DNA of 64,000 bases, taken from assembly GCA_977006965.1 (NCBI GenBank), contig OZ345355.1:806001-870000 (forward strand), written 5' to 3'. This document shows positions 19,430 to 32,394 of this stretch, piece by piece. Numbering within the stretch: position 1 is the stretch's first letter; the number at the start of each line of letters is the position of its first letter. The notes beneath the pieces are model-generated. The model was not told the DNA's origin. It ran no database searches and worked only from the letters and a program-made list of their open reading frames with translations. Position numbers and translations under genes: made by a program. Source of the DNA: Phymatolithon calcareum. Its lineage: Eukaryota > Rhodophyta > Florideophyceae > Hapalidiales.

Positions 19430-22400
19430 TGGCGGCGATCGGAGAGGTCAGAATCGTGTGTCAGCGTGTCCCTGCAGTACAACGAAAGATACAGAAGTAA
19501 CACCTAGCTGGAGTACATTTGAATCGAGAGTGCACCGCTGCAATGTAACGATGAGCAGGCATTGGAACGTTTGCGGGAGTTGGCATAGGCTTGCAGTAAC
19601 CCCACTAATGGCGGGATGATCTAGAGGGAAATTCGTCCACTATGATCCTATGGTAATAGGAACAGAATTTTCAATAGAATACCCCCGAAGCATTGACAAC
19701 TAAGACTTGGCTTTCCTGTCACTTTCTAGAACTACTGTGCAGCGATATTGCTCACTATCAGGAACATTAATAGCTCTGAAAAGGTTCTGATAATGTCTCC
19801 AAGATTTATACATTTCGCTTCGCTCGCTCGTTATTTAGGTACACTCAATACCTACCACGTGCTGCTCAAAAAAGGTTTTTCGCAATGAGCAAATTTTTTA
19901 TTAATCCATAGAATCCAATTACTATTCTTCCCTAGTCATTTACATCGAAAAAGGACTTCGTACACTATTTTCTGTCCGGATTAGCGTTTCATGTAGTGTA
20001 CACTTTAAAAAGGGATAGACTTGCGGTGCTTGAGAAAAGTACTTATCAGTCTGCCTATTGAAGGGAAGCAAAGGAAATGGTGCTCAATGAATCTCTGTGA
20101 ATAGCTTTTGTTATGCTTCTGTGCGAGCTGGAGTGTAGAACATCTTCCAAAGGTTGAGATAACATTTTATGGCTCAGTTTCAGTTTAGTTTTCGGCCGAA
20201 AATCTAAAGATAAATGCAGTTCTTGTTTAAAAAATTACAAAAACACTGACGGATCTGTTGCACTGATGAGGACAGCTTTTCTACGGAGTCATGCATCTCT
20301 GTTACCGTGTTTCTTCTGTCCCGTTTGATCTGTGGACGGTCCGGAAAGATGGTACTCAAGGTCAGTACAGGTTGCTTTCATCGAAATTTTTTCCAAAGGA
20401 GTTAGTCTACTGGCATTCATGATGGATCATACTCATCTTTTTCGAACGCCTCCACTGTGAAGCTACGGCGTCATTTCGAAATCCACCTTACCTTTTTTCT
20501 CCTTACATTGGCTCTCTACCCTAAACTGCACGTTAGGTTATGATTGGAGCCATGTGAAAAGGCCTGGATGGCTTAGGACATCGATATCATCGCTGAACTT
20601 AACTTTAATGGAGATAAACAACAATACTTTTTCTCTGACCTGTGCCTCTTGTCTCCGATGTAATCCCACGGACATCATTCGCTGTTCCCGCGCACGTCGC
20701 AGCACATTGTTTATCATTATTCGTTGACTGGTGAAGAATAATGGGGCATTCCAGCGCATTCAAAGAGAGAAATATAGAATCTGTTAAACCCATATTATTA
20801 ACGTATTCCGTCAAGTCTGTTTTCAATGATTTCAAAATCAAGCTACAAAGCGAGAAAACGTGGCACCAGGGTATATGACATCAATCCTTGGTTCCTGAGC
20901 ATCTCCGGAGCTCTAAAGAGATTGTACGTCGGAAAATCTCATTAACCAGAGAAGAAAACGGGAAATCGTCTCACACGTCAGGCTCCGAACTGTAAGTCTG
21001 AAGATTGAGAAGACTTGCAGGAATAGTAAGACGATCTGCTTCGCTCTGCTTGCTAATAATCTACACGTTGGAATTCCTGGACTATACCTGAAAGAAAAGC
21101 TTTGAAAAATATCTTTCATACGGTTTGGGAGAGTCGCACGCAACGGCTGGGCTGCTTGAGGTGGTTCCCCATGCAACGAAAAATCAACAATTGTGAAGAC
21201 ATTTGCTGCAGACGAAAGAGGAAAATTCCTCTTCGGCACTGGAACTGTTGACCCCTTTTCTACATTCTTGGAAGGAGAGCAAGTGCTAACTTCTTCAGTC
21301 GTATTGCATTTTATGTCTCTACCTAACAGGGCAAGGTTTACCAGAGTCCCGTATTTTCCCGACGAAATTCCATCACTTATTTCAAGACCAGTAATATGGC
21401 CCAAAAATCTCATTTAAACCGTACAGATTGTCGGAGAATTTGATACTCAAGTCTTGGGAACGGCTATTCTGGTCAAGAAAGATCATTTAAACTTATCTTT
21501 AGCTCCAGCGAAAGATCCGAAAATGAAAGCTGAAAACTATTTTTAAAGATCTTTCCAATTCTAAATAACGGTAACACTGAGGACATGCACTTCCGGTTTT
21601 TTGGATAGTACACACCGAAGAGATTTGCTGCAGCTAAGAGTTTTCATTTCCCCGAGGGTAGTTTTCCTAACTATACGTGAGATCTTTGCTCATCCACTGC
21701 TTTTCTTTTGCTCAAGATGGGCATTAGAGAACTCGACGTACATAATGGTTCCTCAACTACGGAGTGAATCAACTTGATGATACTATAGAAGCAATTAAAA
21801 TGCAGACCTTCCTTACAACTGTACCCTCTAAATGATACTCACCTGGTCTCTACTCCAAATCATCATATGTAACATGAATCCCAGGTTGAGAAACGTCAAA
21901 AATACATTGCTCGTTTCGTCATCCATTTATTCATCTTGACCTACAACGACATCTACTATTCTGCGCCGTTAGAAGGTCCTTCGTATTTTGTTTCTTCTCA
22001 GATCAAGCATGTTACTCTGCATTTCAAACTCAGATAATACTACACAAACATTTTCTAGATATGCTGTGTTTTCCCACTTGCATCACCCCTCCAGATGCAC
22101 TTTCTTGTGCGGCAGGCCCCTCATAGCAAGAAGTTAAGATACTTCAGAACAAGTGAGAAGAGACAAACATTTATTCCCGTAGGGCTGTCCATAGTGAACT
22201 TTGACGCGCGATTTGCTCATGAAGAGCGAAAAATCAACGCCATAGTAGAGTGCAACTTGTTTTGCCGCTCTCGCATTTAAGGGGTCTAAGAATATCGCGA
22301 AGTTTTTGAGATCTTGGGATGTACCGGTGCCCTGCAATTGGCACTGCCCCAATATCTTCCTTCGAGTTCCGAATATTGAAATTTCAATGTTCCTCTTGTA

Positions 22401-23275
22401 TAGAATTAAGAAATGCGAGCCTCTTGACACTCGCCAACAAGTGAGACGTGAGCTAGGTCAAGTTAATTTTACATCATGATGATATGCACTTTTTTCGTCC
22501 CTCTATCTCCAGTCTTCTACTCATGGAGCCAAGGTCACTGAACGATGCGGGAAATTGCAGATTTATTGGACTGCTTTTTTCGTATTTATGTTCTTACCAA
22601 AATCACAAATTATTGGCACAGAATGGGCTTCAAAAAAATCAAAAGCCAGTTCGACCATCAGCCATAAATGATAATCCGGGAGGTACGCTGAGTAAATGTC
22701 ATTAAGCTGCTCCCAGACCATGGAAATCTTTAGGAAATCAGCAAAGTGGTTCAGAGAGATTCGCAATTTTTAAGTGGAAGAGCATATCAAGTATGCCCTC
22801 ACGAAGCGAACCAGGTAATCAGATTCTTTCTGTTTGTACTTTTTGCAGTAGTCGCCAAAACGAGCGAGAGAGTATATCTCCGACACAGATTTCTGAGAAT
22901 AGCTCCTGGAGCAAGCTCCACATTTTACCATCAGAGCCAACATGCCTTTCAACTTCCTAAAAAAGAGTGCATTGGGAATGCTGCAAACCTGAGGACTATT
23001 TTGTGAGTCAAGTTTTGACTGTTTAGCTCTATTCGAAGTATTCCGGTTGCGAAGAAACTCTACTTGTTCAAATCAAAAAAGCAGTTGTAAATCGTCCCCC
23101 TCTCCTCTATGATACTGATGTTCACAAGACTGTAAAATTCGTAAATCCTTTCTTGACCGGTTTTATTGCCATTAATAATATGTCCAAGGACGACCATTTA
23201 AAACAGAAATGATCAGCTTTAAATTAGTTGCGTTGACTATACACATCTAGTGTCTAATTGACGGAAATTTTCTAT
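19430..23275 (-). other. AT-rich block of broken unrecognised ORFs
   Basis: Mostly non-coding now, but minus-strand fragments look like former genes: 20913-21413 (166 residues), 21840-22080 (a trace reading DVSQPGIHVTYDD then RPGEYHLEGTVVRK), 22134-22430, 22563-22766 and 22770-22952. None shows a motif I can name. All run in the same direction as the PIF1 remnant. They might be further genes of the same lost element. Confidence 0.35.
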
Positions 23276-24840
23276 CAATTGAGGGGCACCTTTCCCTCAA
23301 TTGAGGGAATGAGATTTATATAATTTTTGCACACATATCTTCTCACTATCGGTCGCATCGAATGCGTCCAGCTCATGGATATCTTCCACATGCTTAGCGA
23401 AACAGTTTCTACCAGTAGAAGTACCGCAATCATATAGTGCTGCACCGTCGAGCCTATTACATGATGAGCACGCAAGAGTTGTCTTCTTGACTTTGCACAC
23501 TCTGCAGTTGCTTTGCACAGCAAAAGTAGTCATCATGCCATTCGCGGTTTTCAATTTCTTTGTCGTCGCCGTTAAGTGGGTTCCAACACCACTCCCAGAG
23601 GCTAGTGAACGTTCGGGAGTAACTGAACGTCGACGCGTATTGCGCGCATCGAAGGAGTTATCGATAAGTTGCTGAGCCAGTACTTCATAATATCTTCGCT
23701 GCGCTATGTGGTCCTGCGACTCTGGATGAGCACCAGAGAACAGAAGCGAGCTATCAACCACGCAGATTGACAGAAGTGATGTGCTCACTCGAAATGACCA
23801 GTCGTGGGTGCGTACTTTCTTCTCCATGTCCAAATCATCTTGTCGACATCGATTGTGCCTGTCGATTTGTGCGCACGCAGAGTAATATGTCTCGCATGCT
23901 TCAGGCTGGGGACGGAGAGTTCCGCACGAGAAGGTCCATTGTCAAGCTGACGCCAGCGAACGCGATTGTACGGCTTACCTCCCATGGTCGTAGAGGTTGT
24001 CGAAATAAAATATCGCCGTTCTCTGTCAACCCACATAGCCGCCATCTTGGACAGCTCCTTCCTCTCATACTATGCCACGCCATGAGCAACAGTATTCGGC
24101 TCGCGGTCCGGTGTGAGGACATCAAGCTCCTCTTGTGACGCTTGGTCCCAAGAGCCTTGCAACGCGTAGGGGAGAGAGCCAAGGCGAGGTCGTTCAACAC
24201 TTCTGAGAGTTTCTTCCGAGCTTTTGAGTCCTTTTGAAGAGCTTTTGGTTGCCACTGGAGTCATTGAGCTCGCGTTTCGCGATGAAGATTGGCGCAGGTG
24301 AGCACGGTAAGCGGGCCTTGGCGTTAACGCGCTTTGCCGCTGCTGGTTCGGTTCAAGCTGCTGAGCGGCTGAAATATCATCGTCAGCGCTCCCTGCCTTG
24401 ATGTTAACAATCTTAACTGTCGAAATCTTAGTCCTCGTCACCGGCTGCCAAACTATCACCCATTTCACGCGAAGTGATGTGCTCGCGCGACCGTTAATTT
24501 CGTCCACAAGTACCTCTTGAACTGTGCCGTTCACCTTTTTCGACTTGGACAAGGCCCCATATAGTCTGCAGCACTCCGCGAGACTGGTTACAGACGTTGC
24601 TTTTGAGTGTACGGGTGCACCGACCACTCGGCCCGGGTCTTTTTCTCGTGGCATGGTGTATGTGATTCTTGTAATTGACCAGCACGTTTTCGTTTCCAGA
24701 GCCGAGCGAAGCTTTTATATCCTATTAGTTCCGGTACTCCTCACGCAGAGCACGACCCCGCCTTACTAAATGTGGCACGAATGACCCGTTCCGCATTCTT
24801 TTTACAAACGTTTTTGAGCTTTTAAAACACCCCTCAATTG
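23276..24840 (-). mobile_element. Internally deleted piggyBac-like element
   Basis: A broken piggyBac-type transposase lies between two inverted copies of CAATTGAGGGG (23276-23286 and, inverted, 24830-24840), which are candidate terminal repeats. The left end also has a second palindrome, CCCTCAATTGAGGG. I could not place TTAA target duplications at these ends, so the boundaries are tentative. The distance, about 1.57 kb, is short for an autonomous piggyBac, which fits an internal deletion. Confidence 0.5.
23297..24654 (-). pseudogene. PiggyBac-like transposase, catalytic core deleted
   Basis: The N-terminal 190 codons start at 24654 and include a domain seen at the front of algal and oomycete piggyBac transposases (LYGALSKSKKVNGTVQEVLV). 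After an in-frame stop at 24070-24072, the same frame resumes with RRYFISTTSTTMGGKPYNR.RWRQL and then GTIDVDKM, the third catalytic Asp. A frameshift near 23800 leads to THDWSFRVSTSLLSICVVDSSLLF and a Cys-rich C-terminus (CRVCKVKKTTLACSSC, then NCFAKH). The segment with the first two catalytic Asp residues is missing between the two halves. The protein cannot be active. Confidence 0.65.
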
Positions 24841-25980
24841 GGGAGGTTCGTCAAATAGACACTTGTTCTTAGATTTTGAAAATTGTTCAAATCAGAGACA
24901 GTAATTTGAGCACTAATCGTGTTTGTCCTGTTCTGGATTTTCGTATAATCTAAAGCATACTGGTTGGCGCAAAATGCGTTTTCGAGATGATCAAATTCTT
25001 GAACGTACACTTTTACAGGTGCAGCGTGCTAACATTGTGCTTCCGTGTTCCAAGACGTTCAACATACTGCAGGTGGTGAGGTATAATTTTTGTTTTTCAT
25101 CTGAATCGTTTACACGGGATACACACATATTGGTACAGGGAAACATAACAATCGTGACTGAAGACGTGTCGCGGGAACTTCAACAGGCGGTGAGGTTTAC
25201 TTTATTTTTTGTCATCTGAATAGTTTACAGCGGACGCGCACTTACTGGTGTAGGGACAGATAGCAATCGTGACTGAAGGGACGCTACCAATGGCATTCTT
25301 TTTATAGAGAAGGGCATTGGAAGCGCTTAGAATATGTTTCTTTGATCGCAATGTACTCATGAACGAATTTTTACACGCGCGAGACTCTAATTGAAGTATG
25401 CATTCGTTCATTCGTCTAACTATAGTATGATAGTTGCTCACGTTTTTCCACGATTAGAACACTGCACTACCGTAACTTTCCCCACTACCTATGACAGGCG
25501 GTAGGTTTCATCGGTAGACACACTGGAATGTAGCAACTGAGGAATCCTTTCTCATGCACAAAAAGCGCAATATTTCTACTTATCTTTCGTTCAATAGATG
25601 TTTGCTGCAGAATCGAAAACAATGAACTTCATCCTGCTAAAAGTGTTTACATCATTCTTGTATCATTAATCGTCCGCCTTTTTACAGCCAGGTAAGTGTC
25701 GATCGAAACGGTTTGAGCCTTAAAACGGTCGACAGCTTCTCACTTCAGTCCACAGGGATTGAAGGCGTCGCTCAGAAACACGAAGCGGTTAGACGAATAG
25801 CAACAGTTCCGCACGGGCAGAACTGAAAAAGTTTTAAAACAAAACAACAATTTACTTCAGATATTCCTCTCTTACCCTCTGGATTTGCTCGCAAGGGTGG
25901 ACTTCAATAGTTGTAAAGTGTCAGTGCGATAGACAAAGTTAATTCCGAACGACCGCGCTTCGCGAATTCGCGCGAGCAAT
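24841..25980. other. Intergenic with a 114-bp tandem duplication
   Basis: No recognised gene. It contains the tandem repeat at 25075-25302. A weaker third trace of the same unit (CAGGCGGTAGGTTTCATC) appears near 25496. Confidence 0.4.
25075..25302. repeat. Tandem duplication, period 114 bp
   Basis: Two diverged units start at GGTGAGGT (25075 and 25189). They share CATCTGAAT.GTTTACA and CAATCGTGACTGAAG at the same offsets. Non-coding; function unknown. Confidence 0.7.
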
Positions 25981-27540
25981 TTACGCAACTAATAGCGCGG
26001 TCCACGTTAGAATTTCATGCCAGAAAGATGAATCGGCAGCACCAGAATCGCGACCACACAGACAACAACGTGTATTAGTTAGCTTGGTGACCACTGCAGA
26101 TGCAGAACGGACGCCAGATAACATGCGCGTTCTCGCATCAGCAATCCCGTAAACCGGGAAAAACCGCGACTTCTCGTCTTCTTCCGTCATCGCTTGCGGT
26201 TCGCAACCTTCGGCTTACGTTGGGCGGGCAATTGCGAATTACCAGTCTCGAGATACAACCAAATCATTCGACAGCGGTACAAGAATGCTGTAACATGACT
26301 TACAGCACACCCTGTGATTCCCGCATCATTCACAGTATGATTGTGTCCAACCCCTCTATTCCTCATGCCACATGTACAAATTAATGTCTCCACAATTTGA
26401 ACAGAATTCACAATCTTCTAACATTTTTAATCCACACCCACATTTACATCTGCAATGCGAAGACAACCGCTCAAACATTTCGACCCCTCCCGTACTCATT
26501 TTTCAGATCATGTGCTGTCTTCTTTATTTGTTTCGTGCACCTCACGTTCCACGCTCTCATCTTCTTCGTGATCACTCCCATCATGAACCTCTTCGTCACC
26601 CATTTGTGTATCCAGTTCGATATCATTCATGCTATGTATTTTCCCGCTTTTTGCAGTTTTTAAAGGATATTATTCTTCAAGTAAACACGAGGAGTAATTC
26701 TCAATCGTTCTTTATGAACAGAGTCAGGACAAAATTTTTGTTCCATGTTCATTTCTCCGATTTCCTTAATCTTCTAATCGAATACTCGTTCGCATTGATA
26801 ATATCGTAAAGATATCTTCAATGACAGGAAGATCTTTCGGAACAATGAAACACAACTCTGTGGAAGACGGGACAATACACCATGAGAATAACTTGGAAGC
26901 AGACACTCGTATATTCATGGGAAAATTAACGGCGTAAGGTCCGTTCCAATCGAAAACAATAATGTCCCCTGGGAAGAGCTTGAACTTTCTACTTGCTCTC
27001 TGATATATACCTCATCGTTATAGCGTTCTTCCCCTCAAACGTTCTCCACGCTCCCTTACCGGAAACCACGTATGCTTGCTGGCGATTTGCTTTAGGCTTC
27101 ATCTCTTTGAAGTCTTCCGGGAACGCGTCTCTCCCAAGATATAGAAAACAGCGGTATAAGAGAGAAGGTTTCTCTCTGAAATAGTTTGGCCAGAAGCCTA
27201 CTCGAGATGAAACAAACAGTTGCGGGCAGATCGACTTCACACTTTGGCTGCAGGTCCCTTCAATGATATCTGTTATTGTCTCCATAGCATGTAAGAGGGG
27301 ATCAGAGTAAATATATCCCTTAAAGTATATATTCCCGCGCATTTCTCACGAGTGAGGTGAGAATCTACGCCTCTAAATGATGTATCGGCGATATCCGCCC
27401 AGTATTTCACATCAAATTCTTCCGTTTCGCCGTCGTAGAATAGGTACTTGCTCCTGAACAGGAGTCCTTCCAGTCCATTTTCGTAAGACGTTTTTGCCAA
27501 TTTTTTCTTGGAGTGCTTTCCAAAAATTACGTTCCTCACT
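25981..27540 (-). other. Broken unrecognised minus-strand ORFs
   Basis: Fragments at 27273-27539, 26989-27342, 26187-26411 and 25981-26190 are read on the minus strand. Between about 26620 and 26510 one frame is strongly acidic (MGDEEVHDGSDHEEDES). A Cys/His-containing piece (ICTCGMRNRGVGHNH) lies near 26370. The order suggests one or two decayed genes, but I cannot name a family. Confidence 0.3.
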
Positions 27541-27794
27541 GCGCTATGGTCCTCTTAGTCAGCGGTGAGCTCCATGTTGGATGGCAGGCAGGGCATTATA
27601 CAAATCTCATTTTTATCATCACTTTTTATGCCCTCGCATGACTGTTTTTGAATCTATGCGCACACAGGCATACAGAAGATCACAATCCCGTACCTCCCAC
27701 GGAGGCCCTCAACAGCCCGTGTATGGAATACGGCATGAAGGATCCGACATGTGAGATCCTGAATATGAGATACCGACTTTGACTGGCACAGTTG

Positions 27795-28112
27795 CTAGCG
27801 TGACGGCATATCTATCGCACAACGCTCCCCTAATTGGACTTTTCTGATGACAGGACTGATGGTATCTCCGCCATTGAAGGCGGTGAGGTCGACGATCATG
27901 GACTGCGCTGCTTTGTAGATGTTGTTTCGCTTCGCCTCGACAAGATTGTGGATTTCGGGCCTACAGCATGTCAGTGAGAAGTGGTCGATGCGGAAGATGC
28001 AAGCGGTGCGCTGGCTACAGATGAGTGTCAGATGCTGCTTGTGGCGCTTCGCCACGACTTGTGCGTTTCCCATTGACGTGTGGCGGAAGATCACAACGTT
28101 AGGCTTGATCAA
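27795..28112 (-). pseudogene. MULE transposase C-terminal fragment, minus strand
   Basis: Reads ...HFSLTCCRPEI, a degraded zinc knuckle, then EAKRNNIYKAAQSMIVDLTAFNGGD. The last 25 residues match the end of the plus-strand MULE fragment at 28449-29340. Only the C-terminus survives. The two fragments point outward from each other. Confidence 0.5.
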
Positions 28113-28448
28113 CCGTAGTCGTTCATCTGTGGTACGAGCTCCTTCTTGTCCATGGTTTCAGAGTGAGTAGTGCGGGAGCGTTTTGCGTTGAGCTTGTCAG
28201 ACGAAATTGAGGATATGCACAAAACTTGGATAAAGAGGAAGTGGCAAAGCTACTTCACTTTTTCCCTCCAAAAAATGAAACTCTCTGCGCTCCACGTATC
28301 GGGTGAGCAGTTTTTTGGCTTCGGTGGATATTTAGTGTGCATTTACAACTTTTGCTGGCCATTTAGGGAATTTTCTCATTAGAAAATGAATGAGGAAATT
28401 CGCCGCGTGGACTGAAAAAGGTTGTAAAATTCGCTAAATCGGCACCCC

Positions 28449-29340
28449 TTGCAAAAAATACTATTCGTTATGATATCTGCTAGACAGCCGCTTATCATTA
28501 CACTACTCATCCGCTACTCAAAGTACTCTGCATCTTGTCGCATTCGACTGACAAGCAAACTCAGAGCGCTCTCGCCCAAACCGTCTGAAGTCATGGAGAA
28601 GAGGGAGCTCGTGCTAAGTTCGGCGACTAACCTGGAGAAAACTTTGACGACATTGTCAACCTCTTAATCGCCCACAGCACACTTTTTGGCAAAGCACGCT
28701 GACGGGAAAATTCCTAACGCCTTACTACTACAATATAAACCAGGAAAAAACCCTCCCAGCAGAGAAGCTGCTTGTCGAGCTGGAGGTCATTGAAAGGGAC
28801 ATGCTGAGGTATGCTATTAGCAGCGAAGTGATACCATTCCATGTGGTAGTTAACAAGTATTGCGCTACATGCTCATGCCTCCACTCTGAAGATCACCAGC
28901 GGCGATGTATCCATGTTGTCGCTGCACTTTTGTACGCTTTTAGACGCTTGGCGCAGCATCGGGTCGCGTTCGACCCGTGAAACAAGAACTAGTTTGGGGA
29001 CTCATGGCTGTTGAGAACGTTGGCCAAGCAGCACGAGGGCAGCATCACTCTTGTTGCAGTCACTGGTGACCAGCTAGTACAGGATGATTTGGTGTCTTAA
29101 CCTTGTCGCTAAGCCGGGCCGCAAGCGCAAGAGGCCCTACTTTCCGTTCGAAATGAGGGCCCGTCACTGCTCCTAGTGCAGAAACACCGGTCACTTATCG
29201 CAGACATGCGCCAGGCCGAACATATGTTGAGGCGAAGCGAAAACACGTCGACAATGCGGCTCAGTCCATGATAATTGACCTCACCGCCTGCGATGACGGA
29301 GATGCTTCTTGCGACGAGGAGCTAAAACATAGCGAGTAGC
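28449..29340 (+). pseudogene. MULE transposase C-terminal fragment, plus strand
   Basis: Broken frames give a SWIM zinc finger (NKYCATCSCLHSEDHQRRCIH, with the CxC...CxH signature, about 28853-28915). A basic stretch KPGRKRKRPYFPFE follows, then a zinc knuckle C..C...GHLSQTC (29164-29211) whose first half is hit by a stop codon. The end is EAKRKHVDNAAQSMIIDLTACDDGD and a stop near 29336. SWIM plus zinc knuckle is typical of Mutator-like transposases. The catalytic domain upstream is not recognisable. Confidence 0.65.
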
Positions 29341-29478
29341 TCTCGAAATAAATTTTATTTTTTTTGCAAGTTTATTTTTATGGAGTGCTCTGCGTATCAT
29401 AACGAGTGGTAGTTTTGCATGGCGTGCCGATTTAGAGAATTTTACCACCTTTTCCGGTCCATGCGGCGAATTTCCTCG

Positions 29479-29622
29479 AAAATGTATAATGTCAAGGTTC
29501 GGACTAGCAGAAGCGTATTGCGTCAGCTGCGTAGATTTTTGATGTTCGTCTCCTGATGTCCCATCATTGTCAAGAGAGTACTATCAGATATTATTGTGAG
29601 AAGTAAAACTCTGACCCAATTC
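29479..29622 (+). repeat. Dispersed repeat C, copy 2
   Basis: Matches 3573-3717 in the same orientation and breaks off at CCCAATTC, just where the other copy joins repeat R. It starts about 140 bases after the MULE remnant ends. Confidence 0.7.
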
Positions 29623-31947
29623 TTTCCTCGTATCTCGCGCTTTACCTTAACTTCAGTTATTATAAAGAGACGATTTTCTGCAGGAATTAAGAGCGCTGCG
29701 TCTTCGCCTCAGAAAACTACTGGACGCGATCTGGACAATTGCTAGCCGCAGCAAAAAAGCAGCAATCATGCGAACGAATCGAGGTAGTGCAGGAATCTTT
29801 GACAGTTCCCTTCCAATTCTCGGCACACTCGGCAGCACACCTGATATTTCATCTCTATCATCGCCTTCTAAATCCCGCCCTTCAATGTCAGTTATCGCAA
29901 AGAAAGTTCTTTTTCCAGATTCCAATGCGTTCGAGCAAAGATTGTACATGCAGAATAGCCTTTGTATCCGGTTTCGTAGGGAAAGGAAACTTATCCGCAT
30001 GAAAAATCCGCCCTCATTGCAACCGTAGTACAATCGCGTCGGTCGGTACTCTTCTCAGCTCTATCTCACTGAAATATTGAAATTTCTTATCGAAAACAGC
30101 CGAAGAACATACAGAGTACTCCTTCTTCGCTCCTCAACTAAGTCTGCCTTTTCCAAACCAAACCTCATTCTGCCACATGCGCCTCATCGGATGCTCTTGT
30201 CTCCTCTTCCCTGGACCTGACTCCTGTGTCGCGCTTCTCGCGGACACAAGAACAGTTGTGCTCCTGTGCGGACAATTCACACTTCCCAACTCGGGCATGC
30301 TAACCGCTTTCTGTCCACCAGACACCGGTTCTTTCCTCTTGAACGGCGAAGACGGAAGCGTGGGACGATGAGAAATGCACTACTATAAGTCGCCAACTTG
30401 CGTCCTCGAGGCGGCATCGGACGCATTATATGAGGTGACAAAATCCCCGCGCGGCAGAGTGGCGGTCTCTGCCTTTGGTGTCAACACTGTTTATGCAGTT
30501 TAGAAAACGGATGTAGGCGGGCTACGCGTCCTGTGTAAGGAAAAAATGCTGCAAGTCAGCGTTGGCAATGCGGACTGGAGACAGGATTTCCAATTCATCG
30601 CTACCGCTGGAAGGGATGGAAAGGTTCGTTTGTGGAGCAGAAAACGAACACCGACATCGCTTTGAGGCTTTTAGCATCGTTGACATGGAACTTGCGGTCC
30701 TTCCAGACCCTATGTTTCTCACCGAGTTCGACATAGCTTGCATCCGGCGTATCAGACAAAAGATTGCCCTGTGGAACGTTTTTCAGTCTCAGGGGTAGAA
30801 TCAGTAAACTCAGTGCCAGTCCTTGCGCTCATCCAGAATCATCACTGAAAACGACAAGCGTCTAGTGTTCGATTGTACCGCCCGATCAGTCAGCAGAGTC
30901 GTCGGCAGAGTATGAAATCTGAGAACTGAATTTTATCAACACTACGATTGCTAAAAAAACGTCTTCCATTGTGCCCTGGCTCGAATTTAAAAATATGCCT
31001 TCCGACTGAAACTCAAGAACGAATATGTCATTTACCAGCATCACCACTTCACGTCTCTTGTGCTAAAGAAGAAGTCATCTCCATCCTCAGTCGAGACAAT
31101 ATCCTCTTTTGTCAATGCAGTTTCTAACTGCATTTTGTCAACTTACGCCGGAAAGAACTTTTTCTTCTAAGAAATCCACTACGATTTCATTCGTCACATC
31201 GCGATTTCGAATAGCGACAGCAATGATTCAAAACGTTATCAAAAGTGATATTTCCTTCCATGTTCCCCCGCCCTCGCTGTTCTCCCAATACGATACAGAT
31301 GTGTCTGTTGGTTATTTGTGTTGGTTCGTGTTAAAAGTAGTTATACCTGCGGACGACTTATATTTGGATTTTTCTTTTTGCAGTAGATTTAAATAGCAGA
31401 CAGACTATTCGTACATTACATAAGATATATAGATGGAAGTCATGTGGAAGTTTGTGATTGATCAGGGATGTCCAATACGAATTTTGCTCACATATTTTAA
31501 TGAACCAAATTCTAAAAAAGAGATAGTTGATCCACTGGAGGCGCAAAATTACACTGCGACGACAGATTTAACGTCGCATGACGTTACTTTTAACGTCGAG
31601 GCCCCCGACGATGAAATAGTGACATAAAATTAGTGTCAATTAGGTATTGATTTATGTCCTCGACCTGCCGTCGATAGCAATCTCATTGGACGCGTGATTT
31701 GCGTATAGGCTCATCGTCGTCTCGATGAAAAGTAGCACATAAAGGTGAAGTCGAGATGATACGGTCATGACCTTCATTTCGGAAGGTAATTCGACTTTGA
31801 ATTCCATGTACAAATTGCGCTCCGTTATTGCAGTCAGAGGAAACCTGACCGAGCCCCGAACAGCCCGGCACTGAGCGACCCTTCCTATATGCGCGAATCT
31901 ATACCATACCCTTATGGTGCTGATTCCGCTAAGATCATTGTCCCGCC
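29623..31947. other. No recognised gene
   Basis: Short ORFs on both strands: 29653-30033 minus, 29768-30028 plus, 30562-30798 plus, 31652-31972 minus and others. None has a motif or a partner in the window. The block may include old element sequence too decayed to name. Confidence 0.3.
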
Positions 31948-32394
31948 ATGTTCGGGTGCATTCGACGTGCATATCTGATTTTGCTTGCTCGTATTAGAGG
32001 TAAAATTCTTTCATGGGTGTTATCTGCGCTTTACACACGCGTGCACAATGCCGAAGACGCGCCTATGGACAACTTTCGACTTCCCAATACCATCGAAATT
32101 CGCACCGAAGAAATCGTCTTCCGCTCTACGCTATGGCTGCGAGACGCTTCTGCGCCCGCGAGTGAAAGTCAGTCGGACAACCCTCAAAACACAACCGCTG
32201 CTGACGGCGCGAGAAGCGCAGAAGAGCCGCAGTCTACGCGCGCACCACCCCCAACTGTACCGTACAGTACCCCTGCAAGTCCGGCCAGTGCACCTTTGAA
32301 TGTACCAATTAGTCCTGATGGAGAGTGCCGAACTTTTCAGAGAAGGAGGCGGCCGCATGAGACTGTCAACCCTCGTTTTTTTCGGCAAATATAA
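31948..32394 (+). CDS. Hypothetical 148-residue protein, doubtful
   Basis: Open from an ATG at 31948. The N-terminal 40 residues are hydrophobic and basic. The second half is low-complexity Ser/Pro/Ala (AEEPQSTRAPPPTVPYSTPAS) and ends RRRRPHETVNPRFFRQI. No family is recognised. It may be chance or part of a neighbouring element. Confidence 0.22.
   Translation: MFGCIRRAYLILLARIRGKILSWVLSALYTRVHNAEDAPMDNFRLPNTIEIRTEEIVFRSTLWLRDASAPASESQSDNPQNTTAADGARSAEEPQSTRAPPPTVPYSTPASPASAPLNVPISPDGECRTFQRRRRPHETVNPRFFRQI

Noticed and set aside
23199-24826. TTAA target sites for the piggyBac-like element
   Set aside because: Several TTAA occur nearby, but none sits in register with the inverted CAATTGAGGGG motifs.
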